A stretch of 64,000 nt of DNA from Bradyrhizobium ivorense (lineage in GTDB: Bacteria > Pseudomonadota > Alphaproteobacteria > Rhizobiales > Xanthobacteraceae). The stretch is taken from assembly GCF_900696085.1 (NCBI RefSeq), contig NZ_CAADFC020000007.1:1-64000 (forward strand), read 5' to 3'. The position numbers were made by a program, and so were the translations under genes. The notes beneath the pieces are model-generated. The model saw only the letters and a list, made by a program, of their open reading frames with translations, did no database searches and was not told the DNA's origin. Shown here piece after piece: positions 17,379-26,355 of this stretch (within the stretch, counting starts at the first letter, position 1; each line of letters starts with the position of its first letter).

Positions 17379-18509
17379 ATGAACTCGCGGCGAATGGGAA
17401 CGGCGGCGTTGTGCCGAACGATGGTTCTCCCGGCCTGGATCGCGGCGTGGCTCGCATCCGGTTCCGCCGGCGTCGCGCTCGCCGGCGCGCCTCTCGCCGA
17501 CCACCCCGCACCCGTGACCGTCGCCGCCACCGCGCCTGATGCGGCAGCTGCGACCGAGATCGGCAACGCAGCGCAAGCCGACACAGGAGACGCCAGCAGC
17601 CCGGCGCCTGTGACCATCACCGTCACGACGACGGCGGACCGGGCCGAAGCGATCGTCGAGGCGGCACTTGGCGATCCGGCGGAGGTGTTGCCGGCTGACA
17701 CATCGCCGGTCCGGGATCCGGCCGCAACCGCGCCGCGCAGCTCCGTGCCGGCGGTCGACACTGTCGAAGTTCTCGACGAATGCTGGGTCGTGGAAGCCTG
17801 CGTCGACCGCTATCTGTGGGCGCTCTATCAACGCGCGCCCAAGGAGGACACCATCAAGGTGCCGGAACGGCGGGCGGTGACGATCAAGAAGAAACGCAAG
17901 ACCGTGACCGTGATGCGGACCTTCACCAGGCTGGTCGACGAGGATTTCGGATGGAAGGATCCGAAGGCCGCCAAACGCATCGGCATGCCCATGGCGGACT
18001 ATGTGATCGGCGGCATGGATCGCAGCTTCAAGCTAAAGCTGTTTCGCGCGCTGCTCGCCGCCGAGCAGGCCGGACTGTCACCGGGCATCACCAGCGCGTT
18101 CCGCGACGACTACCGCCAGTCGATCGCAAGCGGCCTCGCGGCGGCGAGCAACAGATCCTTTCACGGCGGCAGCCTGCGCGGCGGCTATGGCCATGGGCTC
18201 GCGGCCGACGTGGTCAGCGTCGATGGCGCGACGCGCGACGATCGATGGGCCTCCTCGGCGAAACTCTGGCGATGGATCGATGCCCACGGCCGGGAGTTCG
18301 GCATCGGACGCCCCTATCTCGGCAGGGATCCGGCGCACTTCGCGCCGATGGACGGCAAGGAATACACCGCGCGCCGCGGCTCCGGTGGGACCAAGACTCG
18401 CGTCGCACTCGCCGCGAAGAAGCACGGCCGGGACCATGGCAAAGCGAAGCGCCCGGACATTGCAAAGCCAGTCAAGCCGAGAACGATTCGGACCGCGCGC
18501 CGGACCTGA
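17379..18509 (+). CDS. Secreted M15-like (VanY/DacB-type) peptidase
   Basis: 376 residues. Start at 17379 follows GGAGGCTGGCTT. An N-terminal hydrophobic segment (VLPAWIAAWLASGSAGVALA) is a signal peptide or anchor, followed by an Ala/Thr/Pro-rich linker of about 100 residues. The C-terminal domain has SAFRDDYRQ, GGYGHGLAADVVSV and DPAHFAPMDG, matching the H-x(n)-D and final His zinc ligands of M15 D-Ala-D-Ala carboxypeptidases. The usual catalytic Glu before the last His appears as Asp (RDPAHF). The tail is very basic. Likely peptidoglycan-directed; activity unproven. Confidence 0.72.
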   Translation: MNSRRMGTAALCRTMVLPAWIAAWLASGSAGVALAGAPLADHPAPVTVAATAPDAAAATEIGNAAQADTGDASSPAPVTITVTTTADRAEAIVEAALGDPAEVLPADTSPVRDPAATAPRSSVPAVDTVEVLDECWVVEACVDRYLWALYQRAPKEDTIKVPERRAVTIKKKRKTVTVMRTFTRLVDEDFGWKDPKAAKRIGMPMADYVIGGMDRSFKLKLFRALLAAEQAGLSPGITSAFRDDYRQSIASGLAAASNRSFHGGSLRGGYGHGLAADVVSVDGATRDDRWASSAKLWRWIDAHGREFGIGRPYLGRDPAHFAPMDGKEYTARRGSGGTKTRVALAAKKHGRDHGKAKRPDIAKPVKPRTIRTARRT

Positions 18510-18520
18510 TCGCGCCAAGC

Positions 18521-19498
18521 CTAGTTCGGCGTAAAGATCACCTTGCCCTTGAACGCTGAGGCTTTGGCGATCGCTTCCGAGAATCCCTCGAGGCCGTAGC
18601 TTCCCACGACTGGCGCGCTGATCGCACCCGATGCGACCATCGGGACGAGATGGCCATACATCGTCGCCATCGCGTCATCCGTCGCGGTCTTGTACCAATG
18701 GCCGAGCCAGAAGCCGCGCACCGAGACCTCGTTGAAGATCACGCTGAGCGGCGAGCCGGTGAACGGCTGTCCGCTCATCCCGCTGTAGATCACCACGACG
18801 CCGTGCGGCGCCAGGCACGTCATCAGGTTCAGGGTCGACGCGCCGCCGACGACGTCGAGCGCCAGCCGGATCGGCGCCTTGCCGGTTTCCTTGGCGACGC
18901 GCTTGGCGAGATCGGGGCCGTCGAGCAGGACGACATCGGCGCCCAGCGCCTTGACCTCCGCCACCACCTCCTCGCGCCGCACCACATTGACCGTCTTGAT
19001 TCCCAGCGACTTTGCGATCGCGATCACGGCGCGCGCCGTCGCCGAATTGGCGCCGTTCTGGATCACCCAGCCATCGCGCGGCACTTTGACAAAATCGGTC
19101 AGCAGCAGATAAGCGGTCGCCGGATTGACCCCGACCATGGAGAGCTGCCGGACATCGGCATTGTCAGGCAGCGGCCGCTGCCAGGACGCCTTGAACTTGA
19201 CGCGCTCGGTCCAGGTCGGGTGCATGGTCGGAACCAGGGTGCGGTCGCCTTCCTTCAGGTGCTTCACCTGCGCGCCCCGGGCGACGACCCGTCCGACGCC
19301 CTCGATTCCGAGCGTCGCCGGCAGCGGCGGCAGATAGCCATAGCGCCCCGCGATGATCATGAAATCCGAGTTGTTGATCGGCGCCGCCTCGACCGCGACG
19401 ACGACTTCGTCGGGCCCGGGACTGCCCACATCAGGCACCTCGTTCAGCTTGACCACCTCCGCAGCACGTCCGAACGCAACGACCTGAACCGCCTTCAT
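18521..19498 (-). CDS. Zinc-independent MDR reductase (enoyl reductase/quinone reductase-like)
   Basis: 325 residues, medium-chain dehydrogenase/reductase fold. GroES-like half with APINNSDFMIIAGRYG and GIEGVGRVVARG; Rossmann half with VIQNGANSATARAVIAIAKS and NVVRREEV, the pattern of 2-enoyl thioester reductases (MECR/ETR1) and related quinone reductases. The structural-zinc Cys cluster is absent. It likely reduces an activated double bond with NADPH. Divergent from a TetR regulator; a palindrome at 19517-19540 lies directly before this gene. Confidence 0.85.
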   Translation of the reverse strand: MKAVQVVAFGRAAEVVKLNEVPDVGSPGPDEVVVAVEAAPINNSDFMIIAGRYGYLPPLPATLGIEGVGRVVARGAQVKHLKEGDRTLVPTMHPTWTERVKFKASWQRPLPDNADVRQLSMVGVNPATAYLLLTDFVKVPRDGWVIQNGANSATARAVIAIAKSLGIKTVNVVRREEVVAEVKALGADVVLLDGPDLAKRVAKETGKAPIRLALDVVGGASTLNLMTCLAPHGVVVIYSGMSGQPFTGSPLSVIFNEVSVRGFWLGHWYKTATDDAMATMYGHLVPMVASGAISAPVVGSYGLEGFSEAIAKASAFKGKVIFTPN

Positions 19499-19516
19499 GA
19501 CACGTCTCCCCGGTTT

Positions 19517-19540
19517 ATTCTGTACTTGATAGTATAGAAT
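19517..19540. promoter_or_regulatory. Candidate TetR operator for the MDR/TetR pair
   Basis: Inverted repeat with arms ATTCTGTACT and AGTATAGAAT (nine of ten positions mirror) separated by four bases, 18 bases before the MDR start. It is the only clear palindrome in the 122-base divergent gap. Confidence 0.6.
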
Positions 19541-19623
19541 GGAGCGACCGTCAACGAGCAGGACCGCCTTTCACAGCGAGTTGAGGGCTTCACATCCGAC
19601 CCGGCAGTACATAAAACGCTGTG

Positions 19624-20199
19624 ATGGCACGGCCGCGCAGCTTCGATCCCGATGACGTGCTGGAAATCGCCCGCCAGGTGTTCTGGCAGAAGGGTTTCCA
19701 GGCAACCTCCCTCGACGAGATTACGGCAGCGAGCGGCGTCGCAAAGCCCAGCCTCTATGCCGCGTTCGGCGACAAGAACGCGCTGTTCCTCAAGGTGCTG
19801 GACCGCTATCACGACGGCATCCTGGGCTGGGCGGAGCGCGTGCTGGTGCAGCCAGGATCAGCCCGCGACGCCATCCGGCAGTGGCTCATCGGCTTCATCC
19901 CGTATTGCTCGGGCGAAAAGGGCCAGCGCGGCTGCCTGTCGGTCAATTCCCTCACCGACGGCTCGCTCGATCAGGCCGCCGTGCGCAAGAGCATCGAGCG
20001 CTACAACAGGCGGCTCGAGGATTTGCTGCGCGCGCGGCTGCGCGCCGATCGCGCCGAATTCAGCAGGGGTTTTGACCCCGACATCACCGCGCACACCATC
20101 ATGGTGGTGCATGCCGGGCTGATGGCACTCGCGCATCAGACGCCGGATTCGAAGCGGGTGAAAGCCGTCATCGACCAGGTGATGCAGTTGCTCGCCTGA
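19624..20199 (+). CDS. TetR-family regulator (AcrR-like)
   Basis: 191 residues from ATG 19624; a GTG immediately upstream at 19621 is equivalent. The N terminus has RPRSFDPDDVLEIARQVFW and KGFQATSLDEITAASGVAKP with SLYAAFGDKNALF, a canonical TetR DNA-binding domain. The C-terminal domain contains GCLSVNSLTDG, as in the TetR_C_16-like group that senses electrophiles or quinones. It is divergent from the MDR reductase, which it probably represses through the 19517 palindrome. Confidence 0.9.
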   Translation: MARPRSFDPDDVLEIARQVFWQKGFQATSLDEITAASGVAKPSLYAAFGDKNALFLKVLDRYHDGILGWAERVLVQPGSARDAIRQWLIGFIPYCSGEKGQRGCLSVNSLTDGSLDQAAVRKSIERYNRRLEDLLRARLRADRAEFSRGFDPDITAHTIMVVHAGLMALAHQTPDSKRVKAVIDQVMQLLA

Positions 20200-20353
20200 C
20201 CACCCAAACACCAATCGGCACGGTTCTTGCTTTTGATACTCCCGCGTTTTCTCGCGTGAACGTGATTGTATGATAAATATCATCCAATTGAAGCAGGGCA
20301 GCTCATAACCATGTCCGGACAGCATGAGACAGCACGGACAGGATAGGTATGAC

Positions 20354-20728
20354 ATGACGAATGATGGTTGGCGCGCGGCCTTGGCTGCGTTCGCGGTCAT
20401 GGCTGCGTTCTTGGCGGCACTACCGATCTCCGCGATCGAACCGGCGCGCGCCCATGATCACCAGCGTCCGGAGCTGAACGCCTGGTATGAGAGCCTGCAC
20501 AGCGGCAAGGGGCCGTGCTGCGACGGCAGCGATGCCAAGCACATCGACGATGCCGATTGGGACACCAAGGACGGCCACTATCGCGTGCGCCTCGAGGGCG
20601 AATGGGTCGACGTTCCCGACGATGCCGTCGTGGCAGGACCGAACCGCGCCGGCCGCACCATGGTCTGGCCCTATTATCTGGACGGTCATCCGAAGCCGCG
20701 CTGCTTCATGCCGGGCAGCATGGGCTGA
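20354..20728 (+). CDS. Small exported hypothetical protein
   Basis: 124 residues starting at 20354 (MTNDGWRAAL). The hydrophobic FAVMAAFLAALPISAIEP with ARA before HDHQRPELN is a signal peptide. The mature part has CCDGSDAKHIDDADW and ends KPRCFMPGSMG, so three Cys are available for disulphides or metal. AGGATAGG lies upstream. The family is frequent in Bradyrhizobium-type genomes to my knowledge, but no function is known. Confidence 0.7.
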   Translation: MTNDGWRAALAAFAVMAAFLAALPISAIEPARAHDHQRPELNAWYESLHSGKGPCCDGSDAKHIDDADWDTKDGHYRVRLEGEWVDVPDDAVVAGPNRAGRTMVWPYYLDGHPKPRCFMPGSMG

Positions 20729-20910
20729 ACGATCCGCCGTGTCGGCGACATGCCGGCCGGCGCTGGACACCATCGCCGCGCGCGAGCGCGCGCCGAACCG
20801 CACGAGACCTCGGCGATCCTCACGGCCGCGGCGCTATGCGCTTCGCCCGACCAGACATAAAATCGTACAATTGCAGCACGTAGTATCCTTGAACACGGCT
20901 CCAGATTGCC

Positions 20911-21990
20911 GTGAGAATGCCCATCGCGTCGAGAGCTTTTCATCGGTCAGGAGCGGCCTTGGACTTGGTTCTGGTATTTCAATTGGCAGCGGCCATCATC
21001 CTTGCGTTGTTCGTGGCCTACATCCTTCTTCATTACGTGCTTTTCTTCCTGGTCACCCGTCCGCGAGACGCGAGCGGGATCGGCCATCAGCTGAACCAGT
21101 TCGAGCAGCAGCAACTGGTCGAGTGGGCGCCGCAGCCGAACGATTTTCTCAAGCACGATGACGAGCGACGCACCTATGACGACGTGTTCGGCACCTATCG
21201 CGACGAGGAGGCGAACTACAGCACCTGTGTGTTTCCCCGGACGCCATTCTCGCACCCCTACGAGGCCGAATACGTTCTGCTGAAGCCGAAGGACGGGATG
21301 CGGTTCCTGGATCTCGGCTGCGGGTCCGGTGCGGCGGCGGCATATCTCGCCAGCCGGCGCAATATCGAAGTCACCTGCGTGACCAATTCGCCGGTGCAGG
21401 CCGAGATCTGCCGGCGGAAATTTGCCAGGCTTGGCGGACGCGGCGAGGTGATCGTCACGGACTTCGACAGCCTCGATCTGCCGAACGAAAGTTTCGATGC
21501 CATCTATTCGTTCGAGTCGATCGGGTACAGCAAGGATCTCGACGCCTGGCTGGCGCGCTGCTGGCGAATGCTCAAGCCGGGCGGCCGGCTGCTGATCCGC
21601 ACCCCGGGCGCGCTGGATCATTGCCGCCGCAAGGAGGACTATCAGAGCGTCACCGCGTTCTTCGACAACTGGCGCTACAATTTCGTCGGCGCCAACCTTC
21701 TGGTCCACAAGCTGCGCCCGCTCGGCTTCAGCCCGATCCGTTACCGGCGTTTGCCATTCTGGGCCTGGGGCCTGACCTGGAATTTCATTCAACACCTTCT
21801 GCTGTGGAAGTTCCGGCTGAAGATGCGCACCTTCGTGGAGCTGGAACGGATCATCTGGCGCACCTCGAAGACCTTCGTGTTCGGCAATCCCTACAGCACG
21901 GTGCTGGCCACCAAGCCCAAGACAAGACGCGAGCCGGCACGGCTCAACGAAGCATCCTCGCACGCCCATCAGCCTCCCGGCGCGCCCTGA
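20911..21990 (+). CDS. Membrane-anchored class I SAM methyltransferase
   Basis: Up to 359 residues; the start is uncertain (GTG 20911, ATG 20917, TTG 20959). An N-terminal transmembrane helix (FQLAAAIILALFVAYILLHY) precedes a methyltransferase domain with motif I FLDLGCGSGAAAAYLA, the acidic motif II region VTCVTNSPVQ, and VTDFDSLDLP. SFESIGYSKDLDAWLARCWR and KPGGRLLIRTPG are typical of sterol/tocopherol-type or cyclopropane-synthase-like enzymes. Probable substrate: a membrane lipid or isoprenoid. No partner genes adjacent. Confidence 0.75.
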   Translation: MRMPIASRAFHRSGAALDLVLVFQLAAAIILALFVAYILLHYVLFFLVTRPRDASGIGHQLNQFEQQQLVEWAPQPNDFLKHDDERRTYDDVFGTYRDEEANYSTCVFPRTPFSHPYEAEYVLLKPKDGMRFLDLGCGSGAAAAYLASRRNIEVTCVTNSPVQAEICRRKFARLGGRGEVIVTDFDSLDLPNESFDAIYSFESIGYSKDLDAWLARCWRMLKPGGRLLIRTPGALDHCRRKEDYQSVTAFFDNWRYNFVGANLLVHKLRPLGFSPIRYRRLPFWAWGLTWNFIQHLLLWKFRLKMRTFVELERIIWRTSKTFVFGNPYSTVLATKPKTRREPARLNEASSHAHQPPGAP

Positions 21991-22112
21991 CACCGCGACG
22001 GTCACGGTATTGTTGCGCGCCGCCACCGAAGCGATTGCGCGGCCACAAGCGGACTCTACTGCCGGCCGAATCTGGTCTACGCTGACAAATCAGCTTCCCG
22101 CGGGAGGGTGAA

Positions 22113-23183
22113 ATGCCGTCGCCTGGTCCAGGTCCATTGAGCCTCGTGCCGTTCGTCAGCGTCGCCGACATGATGGCGCTGGTGAACGGGATCGGCGCGG
22201 AGCGCTTCCTGGTCGAACTGGCCGCCTATATCGAGGCCGACTTCCGCCGCTGGCACATGTTCGAGAAGACGCCGCGCCTTGCGACGCATTCGAAGGAGGG
22301 CGTGATCGAGCTGATGCCGACCAGCGACGGCGTCGAGTTCGGCTTCAAGTTCGTCAACGGCCATCCGCTCAACACCCGCGACGGCCGCCAGACCGTGACG
22401 GCGTTCGGCATGCTGGCCAATGTCCGCGACGGCTATCCGGTGCTGCTGTCGGAGATGACCATCCTGACCGCGCTGCGCACCGCTGCGACCTCGGCGCTGG
22501 CGGCAAAATACCTCGCGCCGAAGGGCAGCCGGACCATGGCCGTGATCGGCAACGGCGCGCAATGCGAATTCCAGGTGCTCGCCATTCGCGCGCTGTGCGG
22601 CATCGACACCGTCCGCCTCTACGACATCGACGCGCGCGCAACAGAGAAGGCGGCGCACAATCTCGCCGGCAGCGGAATTTCCGTCGTCGCCTGCGCCTCC
22701 AGCCAGGAGGCCGTCGAGCAGGCCGACATCATCACCACCTGCACCGCGGACAAACGCAATGCCACCATTCTGACCGACAACATGATCGGGTCAGGCGTTC
22801 ACATCAACGCCATCGGCGGCGACTGTCCGGGCAAGACCGAACTGCATCGCGATATCCTGCTGCGCTCCGATATCTTTGTCGAATACGAGCCGCAGACCCG
22901 CGGCGAGGGCGAAATCCAGCAGCTCGATCCTGGCCATGCCGTCACCGAGCTCTGGCAGGTGATCGCGGGTCAGGCCGCCGGCCGGCGCGATGCCGGACAA
23001 ATCACGATCTTCGACAGCGTGGGGTTCGCCATCGAGGACTTTTCCGCCCTGCGCTGCGTCCGCGATCAGCTCGCCCGCATCGGACAGCCGAGCAAGCTCG
23101 ATCTGCTTGCCGATCCCGATGATCCGCGCGATCTCTTTGGCATGCTGCGGCGCGCGGCCCAGACCGCCGGCGCTGCGGAGTAG
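22113..23183 (+). CDS. Ornithine cyclodeaminase/mu-crystallin family protein
   Basis: 356 residues. The NAD-binding block MAVIGNGAQCEFQVLAIRAL, TTCTADKRNATIL, and INAIGGDCPGKTELHRDILL match ornithine cyclodeaminase, which converts L-ornithine to proline and ammonia. KFVNGHP and the catalytic Asp region (FVEYEPQTRGEGEIQ) are present. The ribosome site is GGGAGGGTG. Members of this family also act as imine or amino-acid reductases, so the precise reaction is uncertain. It stands alone, without arginase nearby. Confidence 0.85.
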   Translation: MPSPGPGPLSLVPFVSVADMMALVNGIGAERFLVELAAYIEADFRRWHMFEKTPRLATHSKEGVIELMPTSDGVEFGFKFVNGHPLNTRDGRQTVTAFGMLANVRDGYPVLLSEMTILTALRTAATSALAAKYLAPKGSRTMAVIGNGAQCEFQVLAIRALCGIDTVRLYDIDARATEKAAHNLAGSGISVVACASSQEAVEQADIITTCTADKRNATILTDNMIGSGVHINAIGGDCPGKTELHRDILLRSDIFVEYEPQTRGEGEIQQLDPGHAVTELWQVIAGQAAGRRDAGQITIFDSVGFAIEDFSALRCVRDQLARIGQPSKLDLLADPDDPRDLFGMLRRAAQTAGAAE

Positions 23184-23193
23184 AGGTTCGCGC

Positions 23194-23236
23194 CTAAAGC
23201 GCGATGAGATTGGGTTGAATCATCATCGCGCTTTAG
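23194..23236. repeat. Palindromic repeat (CTAAAGCGCGATGA type)
   Basis: Arms CTAAAGCGCGATGA and TCATCGCGCTTTAG are perfect mirrors around 15 bases. Located right after the cyclodeaminase stop, it could also act as a transcript-end hairpin. Downstream, to 23320, follows AAACGCTTCGCGTTT, a second small palindrome. Confidence 0.8.
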
Positions 23237-23320
23237 CTCTTTTGTTTGAGCATAATCTCCGCGCAAACGCTTCGCGTTTGTCGCGAGGGAAAATCGCTTC
23301 ACACTTTTCCGGATCATGCT

Positions 23321-23734
23321 TTACACCTCGACGATGACGTAATTGTCCTCGATGTGCACCGGGAAGGTCTCGGCCACATAGGGGCCCTTTTGCAGCTCGG
23401 CGCCGCTTTCGACCGCGACCGGATAGGAGCGGATCCTGAACCGGTTCGGATCGAACCAGGACTGGCCGTTGCGGATGTCGAACTCCCAGCCGTGCCACGG
23501 ACAGCGCAGCATCTCGCCGACCCGGTCGCGCTGGTAGATGCCGGGCTCCGGCGAAGTCAGGCGCGCCACGCAAGCCGCCTTCTCCAGCGGCGCGCCCTCA
23601 TGCGGACAGCGATTGAGCAGCGCGAAGAACTCGCCATTGACGTGGAACACGACGATGTCGCGGCCCTCGAGGCCGAACACCTTGTTGCCGCCGGCCGGGA
23701 TCTCACTGGTGCGCGCGACGATGTGACGGGCCAT
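23321..23734 (-). CDS. Rieske [2Fe-2S] ferredoxin-like protein
   Basis: 137 residues. The two Rieske ligand pairs are NRCPHEGAPL and LRCPWHGWEFD, giving CxH-x(n)-CxxH for a 2Fe-2S cluster. There is no fused catalytic domain, so it serves as an electron carrier for an oxygenase or as a Rieske-type accessory. It stands 230 bases upstream of nothing on its own strand; two amidohydrolases of the same strand precede it, suggesting one catabolic unit with them. Partner oxygenase not in the window. Confidence 0.88.
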   Translation of the reverse strand: MARHIVARTSEIPAGGNKVFGLEGRDIVVFHVNGEFFALLNRCPHEGAPLEKAACVARLTSPEPGIYQRDRVGEMLRCPWHGWEFDIRNGQSWFDPNRFRIRSYPVAVESGAELQKGPYVAETFPVHIEDNYVIVEV

Positions 23735-23784
23735 TGGAATCCTAGAGCGAAGTGAGATGAGGTCGGGCGGCGACGGGACTGCGC

Positions 23785-23935
23785 TCCCTCTCCCCCTTCT
23801 TAGGGGGAGAGGGTTGGGGTGAGGGGCTCTTGCCGCAAAGATTGTGAGAGATGGATTCGCGGAGGTTCCCCCTCACCCGGAATGCATCTGGCGATGCATT
23901 CCGGCCTCTCCCCGCAGGCGGGGAGAGGTGAAGGG
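23785..23935. repeat. Palindromic repeat pair (CTCCCTCTCCC/GGGGAGAGG type)
   Basis: First CCCTCTCCCCCTTCTTAGGG with its mirror GGGGGAGAGGGTTGGGGTGA. Then CCCCTCACCCGGAATGCATC with mirrored GATGCATTCCGGCCTCTCCC and GGCGGGGAGAGGTGAAGG. Confidence 0.75.
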
Positions 23936-23966
23936 TCTGCTCGAGTCGAAGTAGCGTCATCTTGTC

Positions 23967-25079
23967 CTAGAACTTGTAAACCGCGCGGGCGTTGCTGTTG
24001 AAAATCTTGCGCCGCTCGGCTTCGGTCAGCGGCGTCTTGAAGGCGTAGCGCGCGTCGTCGTAGTCCCAGTGCGGATAGTCCGAGGAGAACAGCAAACGGT
24101 CGATGCCGACCCATTCGATCAGCTGGCGCAGATGCTTTGCTTCGTCGGGCTCGTCGATCGGCTGGGTCGTGAACCAGAAATGCTGCTTCACATATTCGCT
24201 CGGCTTGTGCTTGAGATGCGGCACCTCGCTGCGGAAGCGCTCGAAGTGCTGGTCCATTCGCCACATCGTCGCGGGGATCCAGCCAAAACCGCCCTCGATG
24301 AACACGATCTTCAGTTTTGGAAAGCGCTCCGGCACGCCTTCCAGCACCAGGCTGGTGAGGTTCGAGGCCACCGTGTGCGCGTTGGACTGATGCTCCTCGC
24401 AGTAATAGGACGGCCAGCCGCCACCGGTCGGCGCGTGGCCGCCGTAGCCGCCGACATGGATGCCGAGCGGCAAATCGAGCGCCTGCGCGCGTTCGTAGAT
24501 CGGCCAGTAGCGGCGGCGGCCGAGCGGCTCGTTGGCGCGCGGCGAGACGTTGATCTGGATGTACTCGCCGGTCCTGGCGCAGCGCTCGATCTCGGCAAGT
24601 CCGAGGTCCGAACCATCCTGCCCGACCAGGATCGAGGCCTTCAGGCGCGGATCGCGATGCGCCCAGAATGCCAACTGCCAGTCGTTGATGGCGCGCTGGA
24701 TCGCGGCGCCGAATTCCAGATTCTGCTGCGAGAAGATGAAGAGGTCGAGCACCTGCAGAATGCCGAACTCGACGTCGAACGGATCGAGATGCTGCTTGCG
24801 CATGAAATCGAGATCGGAGCCCGGCACGCCGCCGGTCGGCGGCCAGGCATCGCGCCGCGCGATCAGCGGCGAGGAGCGCGGATACGGCGTGGTGCCGATA
24901 TAGGGCGTGCGCAGATGGCTGCCGTAGTCCTTCAGATGCTGCTGCCAGCGCTTTGGCAAGAACTCGTTGAGGTCGCTGTGCGAGTAGATGCTCGGATGAA
25001 TGTCGCAGTCGATGATGCGCAGCCGCGTCGCGGCGGTCTTCTCTTGGTCGAGCATCGGGCGGTCGATGACGTCACTCAT
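23967..25079 (-). CDS. Amidohydrolase-2 family metal hydrolase/decarboxylase
   Basis: 370 residues from ATG 25079 (MSDVIDRPML). Metal-dependent TIM barrel with RIIDCDIHPSIYSHSDL (first metal motif DxH), GIHVGGYGGHAPT, KIVFIEGGFGWIPATMWRMD and LLFSSDYPHWDYDD with the last Asp. This layout is PF04909, the ACMSD/gamma-resorcylate decarboxylase-like group of hydrolases and non-oxidative decarboxylases. A close paralogue follows at 25291 on the same strand. Probably acts in aromatic or xenobiotic breakdown together with the Rieske protein; substrate unknown. Confidence 0.85.
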   Translation of the reverse strand: MSDVIDRPMLDQEKTAATRLRIIDCDIHPSIYSHSDLNEFLPKRWQQHLKDYGSHLRTPYIGTTPYPRSSPLIARRDAWPPTGGVPGSDLDFMRKQHLDPFDVEFGILQVLDLFIFSQQNLEFGAAIQRAINDWQLAFWAHRDPRLKASILVGQDGSDLGLAEIERCARTGEYIQINVSPRANEPLGRRRYWPIYERAQALDLPLGIHVGGYGGHAPTGGGWPSYYCEEHQSNAHTVASNLTSLVLEGVPERFPKLKIVFIEGGFGWIPATMWRMDQHFERFRSEVPHLKHKPSEYVKQHFWFTTQPIDEPDEAKHLRQLIEWVGIDRLLFSSDYPHWDYDDARYAFKTPLTEAERRKIFNSNARAVYKF

Positions 25080-25110
25080 GCGATTCTCCTTGAATAGAAT
25101 CGGTGCGGCC

Positions 25111-25246
25111 GTCACCTCTCCCCATCGGGGAGAGGTCGGATTGCATCGCCAGATGCAATCCGGGTGAGGGCCTTGCGGTCCCTCGTGAGACCTGTGCCCC
25201 CTCACCCGGCGCTGCGCGCCGACCTCTCCCCGCTGGGGAGAGGTGG
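25111..25246. repeat. Palindromic repeat (CACCTCTCCCC type)
   Basis: Mirror pairs CACCTCTCCCCATCGGGG and GGATTGCATCGCCAGATGCA, then CCCCCTCACCCGGCGCTGCG and CTCCCCGCTGGGGAGAGGTG. It separates the two amidohydrolase genes. Confidence 0.8.
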
Positions 25247-25290
25247 AGCACCGCCGATGCGGCAACAATTCGATCAGTGAGTATCATGTC

Positions 25291-26355
25291 TCACGAATCC
25301 AGCTTCAGACGCGGAAATGTCTCTAACGGATTATCCTCGCACATCCGCCTGACCAGACTGTCAGGCAGGTGAGGCGGAATCGGATCGTCGCCGTCGAACT
25401 GCCAGTGCGGATAGTCCGACGCGAACAGGAACATTTTTTCCGAGCCGATCTGGTCGATGATGTCGGCGACGCTGGTCGCATCCTGCGGCGCGTCGAACGG
25501 CTGCATGGTGACGCGGAAATGATCGCGGATGATCGCGGCCGGCTCGCGCTCGACCCAGGGCACCTCGACGCGCACGCCGCGCCAGGTCTTGTTGGCGCGC
25601 CACATGAAGGCGGGCAGCCAGCTGACGCCCGACTCCATCAGCACCACCGTGAGGCCCGGATATTTTCCGAACACGCCTTCATAGATCAGGCTCAATATCT
25701 GCGCCTGAAACGCCTGCGCCTCGGCGAGATAATATTCGTAGCGATAGGACGGCCAGCCGATCGAGCTCGGCGCGCCGCGGTAGGCGCTGCCGGCGTGGAT
25801 CGCGAGCGGCAGCTGGTATTTTTCCGCGGCTTGATAGATCGGCCAGAAGTGCCGCCGCCCGAGCAGCGTCTCGCCTTGCGAGGGCACCAGCACCGAGACG
25901 AAACGGTTGTCGCCGGCGCGGCGCTCGATCTCCTCGACCGCGAGGTCCGGCGCCTGGATCGGCACCACGATCGAGGCGCGCAGCCGCTTGTCTTTGGCCA
26001 GCCATTCCGCCGCGATCCAGTCGTTGATCGCCTTGCAAAAATCCGCCGCCATGTAGGAATCGAACACCGCCTGCGCGCCATAGACGACGTTGCAGATCGC
26101 ATGGCTGGCGCCGAGCTGGTCGAACGCGCCGCGCTGCACCATGGCGAGATCGCTGCCGGGCTTGCGGCCATCGGCAGGCCGCCAGTCGGCGCGGCCCGAC
26201 AGCGGCATCGACGGCGGATAGGAATTGAGGTCGAGCCCGTCGATGGCGCGGCTCACCACCTGCTCCTTCCAGTGATCGCTCAGATAGGGCAGCAGCGTGG
26301 TGCGCGTTCCCCCCACCGCGGGATGGATATCGCAGTCGATGCGCGTGGCCGCCAT
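25291..26355 (-). CDS. Second amidohydrolase-2 family protein
   Basis: 354 residues, ATG 26355. Same layout as the neighbour: TRIDCDIHPAVGGTRTTLLP, LAIHAGSAYRGAPSSIGWPS, VVLMESGVSWLPAFMWRANK, and MFLFASDYPHWQFDGDD. It is clearly paralogous to the gene at 23967 but diverged, and lacks its long N-terminal extension. It is the upstream member of a minus-strand run ending with the Rieske gene, although intervening repeats may split the transcript. Predicted metal-dependent hydrolase or decarboxylase. Confidence 0.85.
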   Translation of the reverse strand: MAATRIDCDIHPAVGGTRTTLLPYLSDHWKEQVVSRAIDGLDLNSYPPSMPLSGRADWRPADGRKPGSDLAMVQRGAFDQLGASHAICNVVYGAQAVFDSYMAADFCKAINDWIAAEWLAKDKRLRASIVVPIQAPDLAVEEIERRAGDNRFVSVLVPSQGETLLGRRHFWPIYQAAEKYQLPLAIHAGSAYRGAPSSIGWPSYRYEYYLAEAQAFQAQILSLIYEGVFGKYPGLTVVLMESGVSWLPAFMWRANKTWRGVRVEVPWVEREPAAIIRDHFRVTMQPFDAPQDATSVADIIDQIGSEKMFLFASDYPHWQFDGDDPIPPHLPDSLVRRMCEDNPLETFPRLKLDS

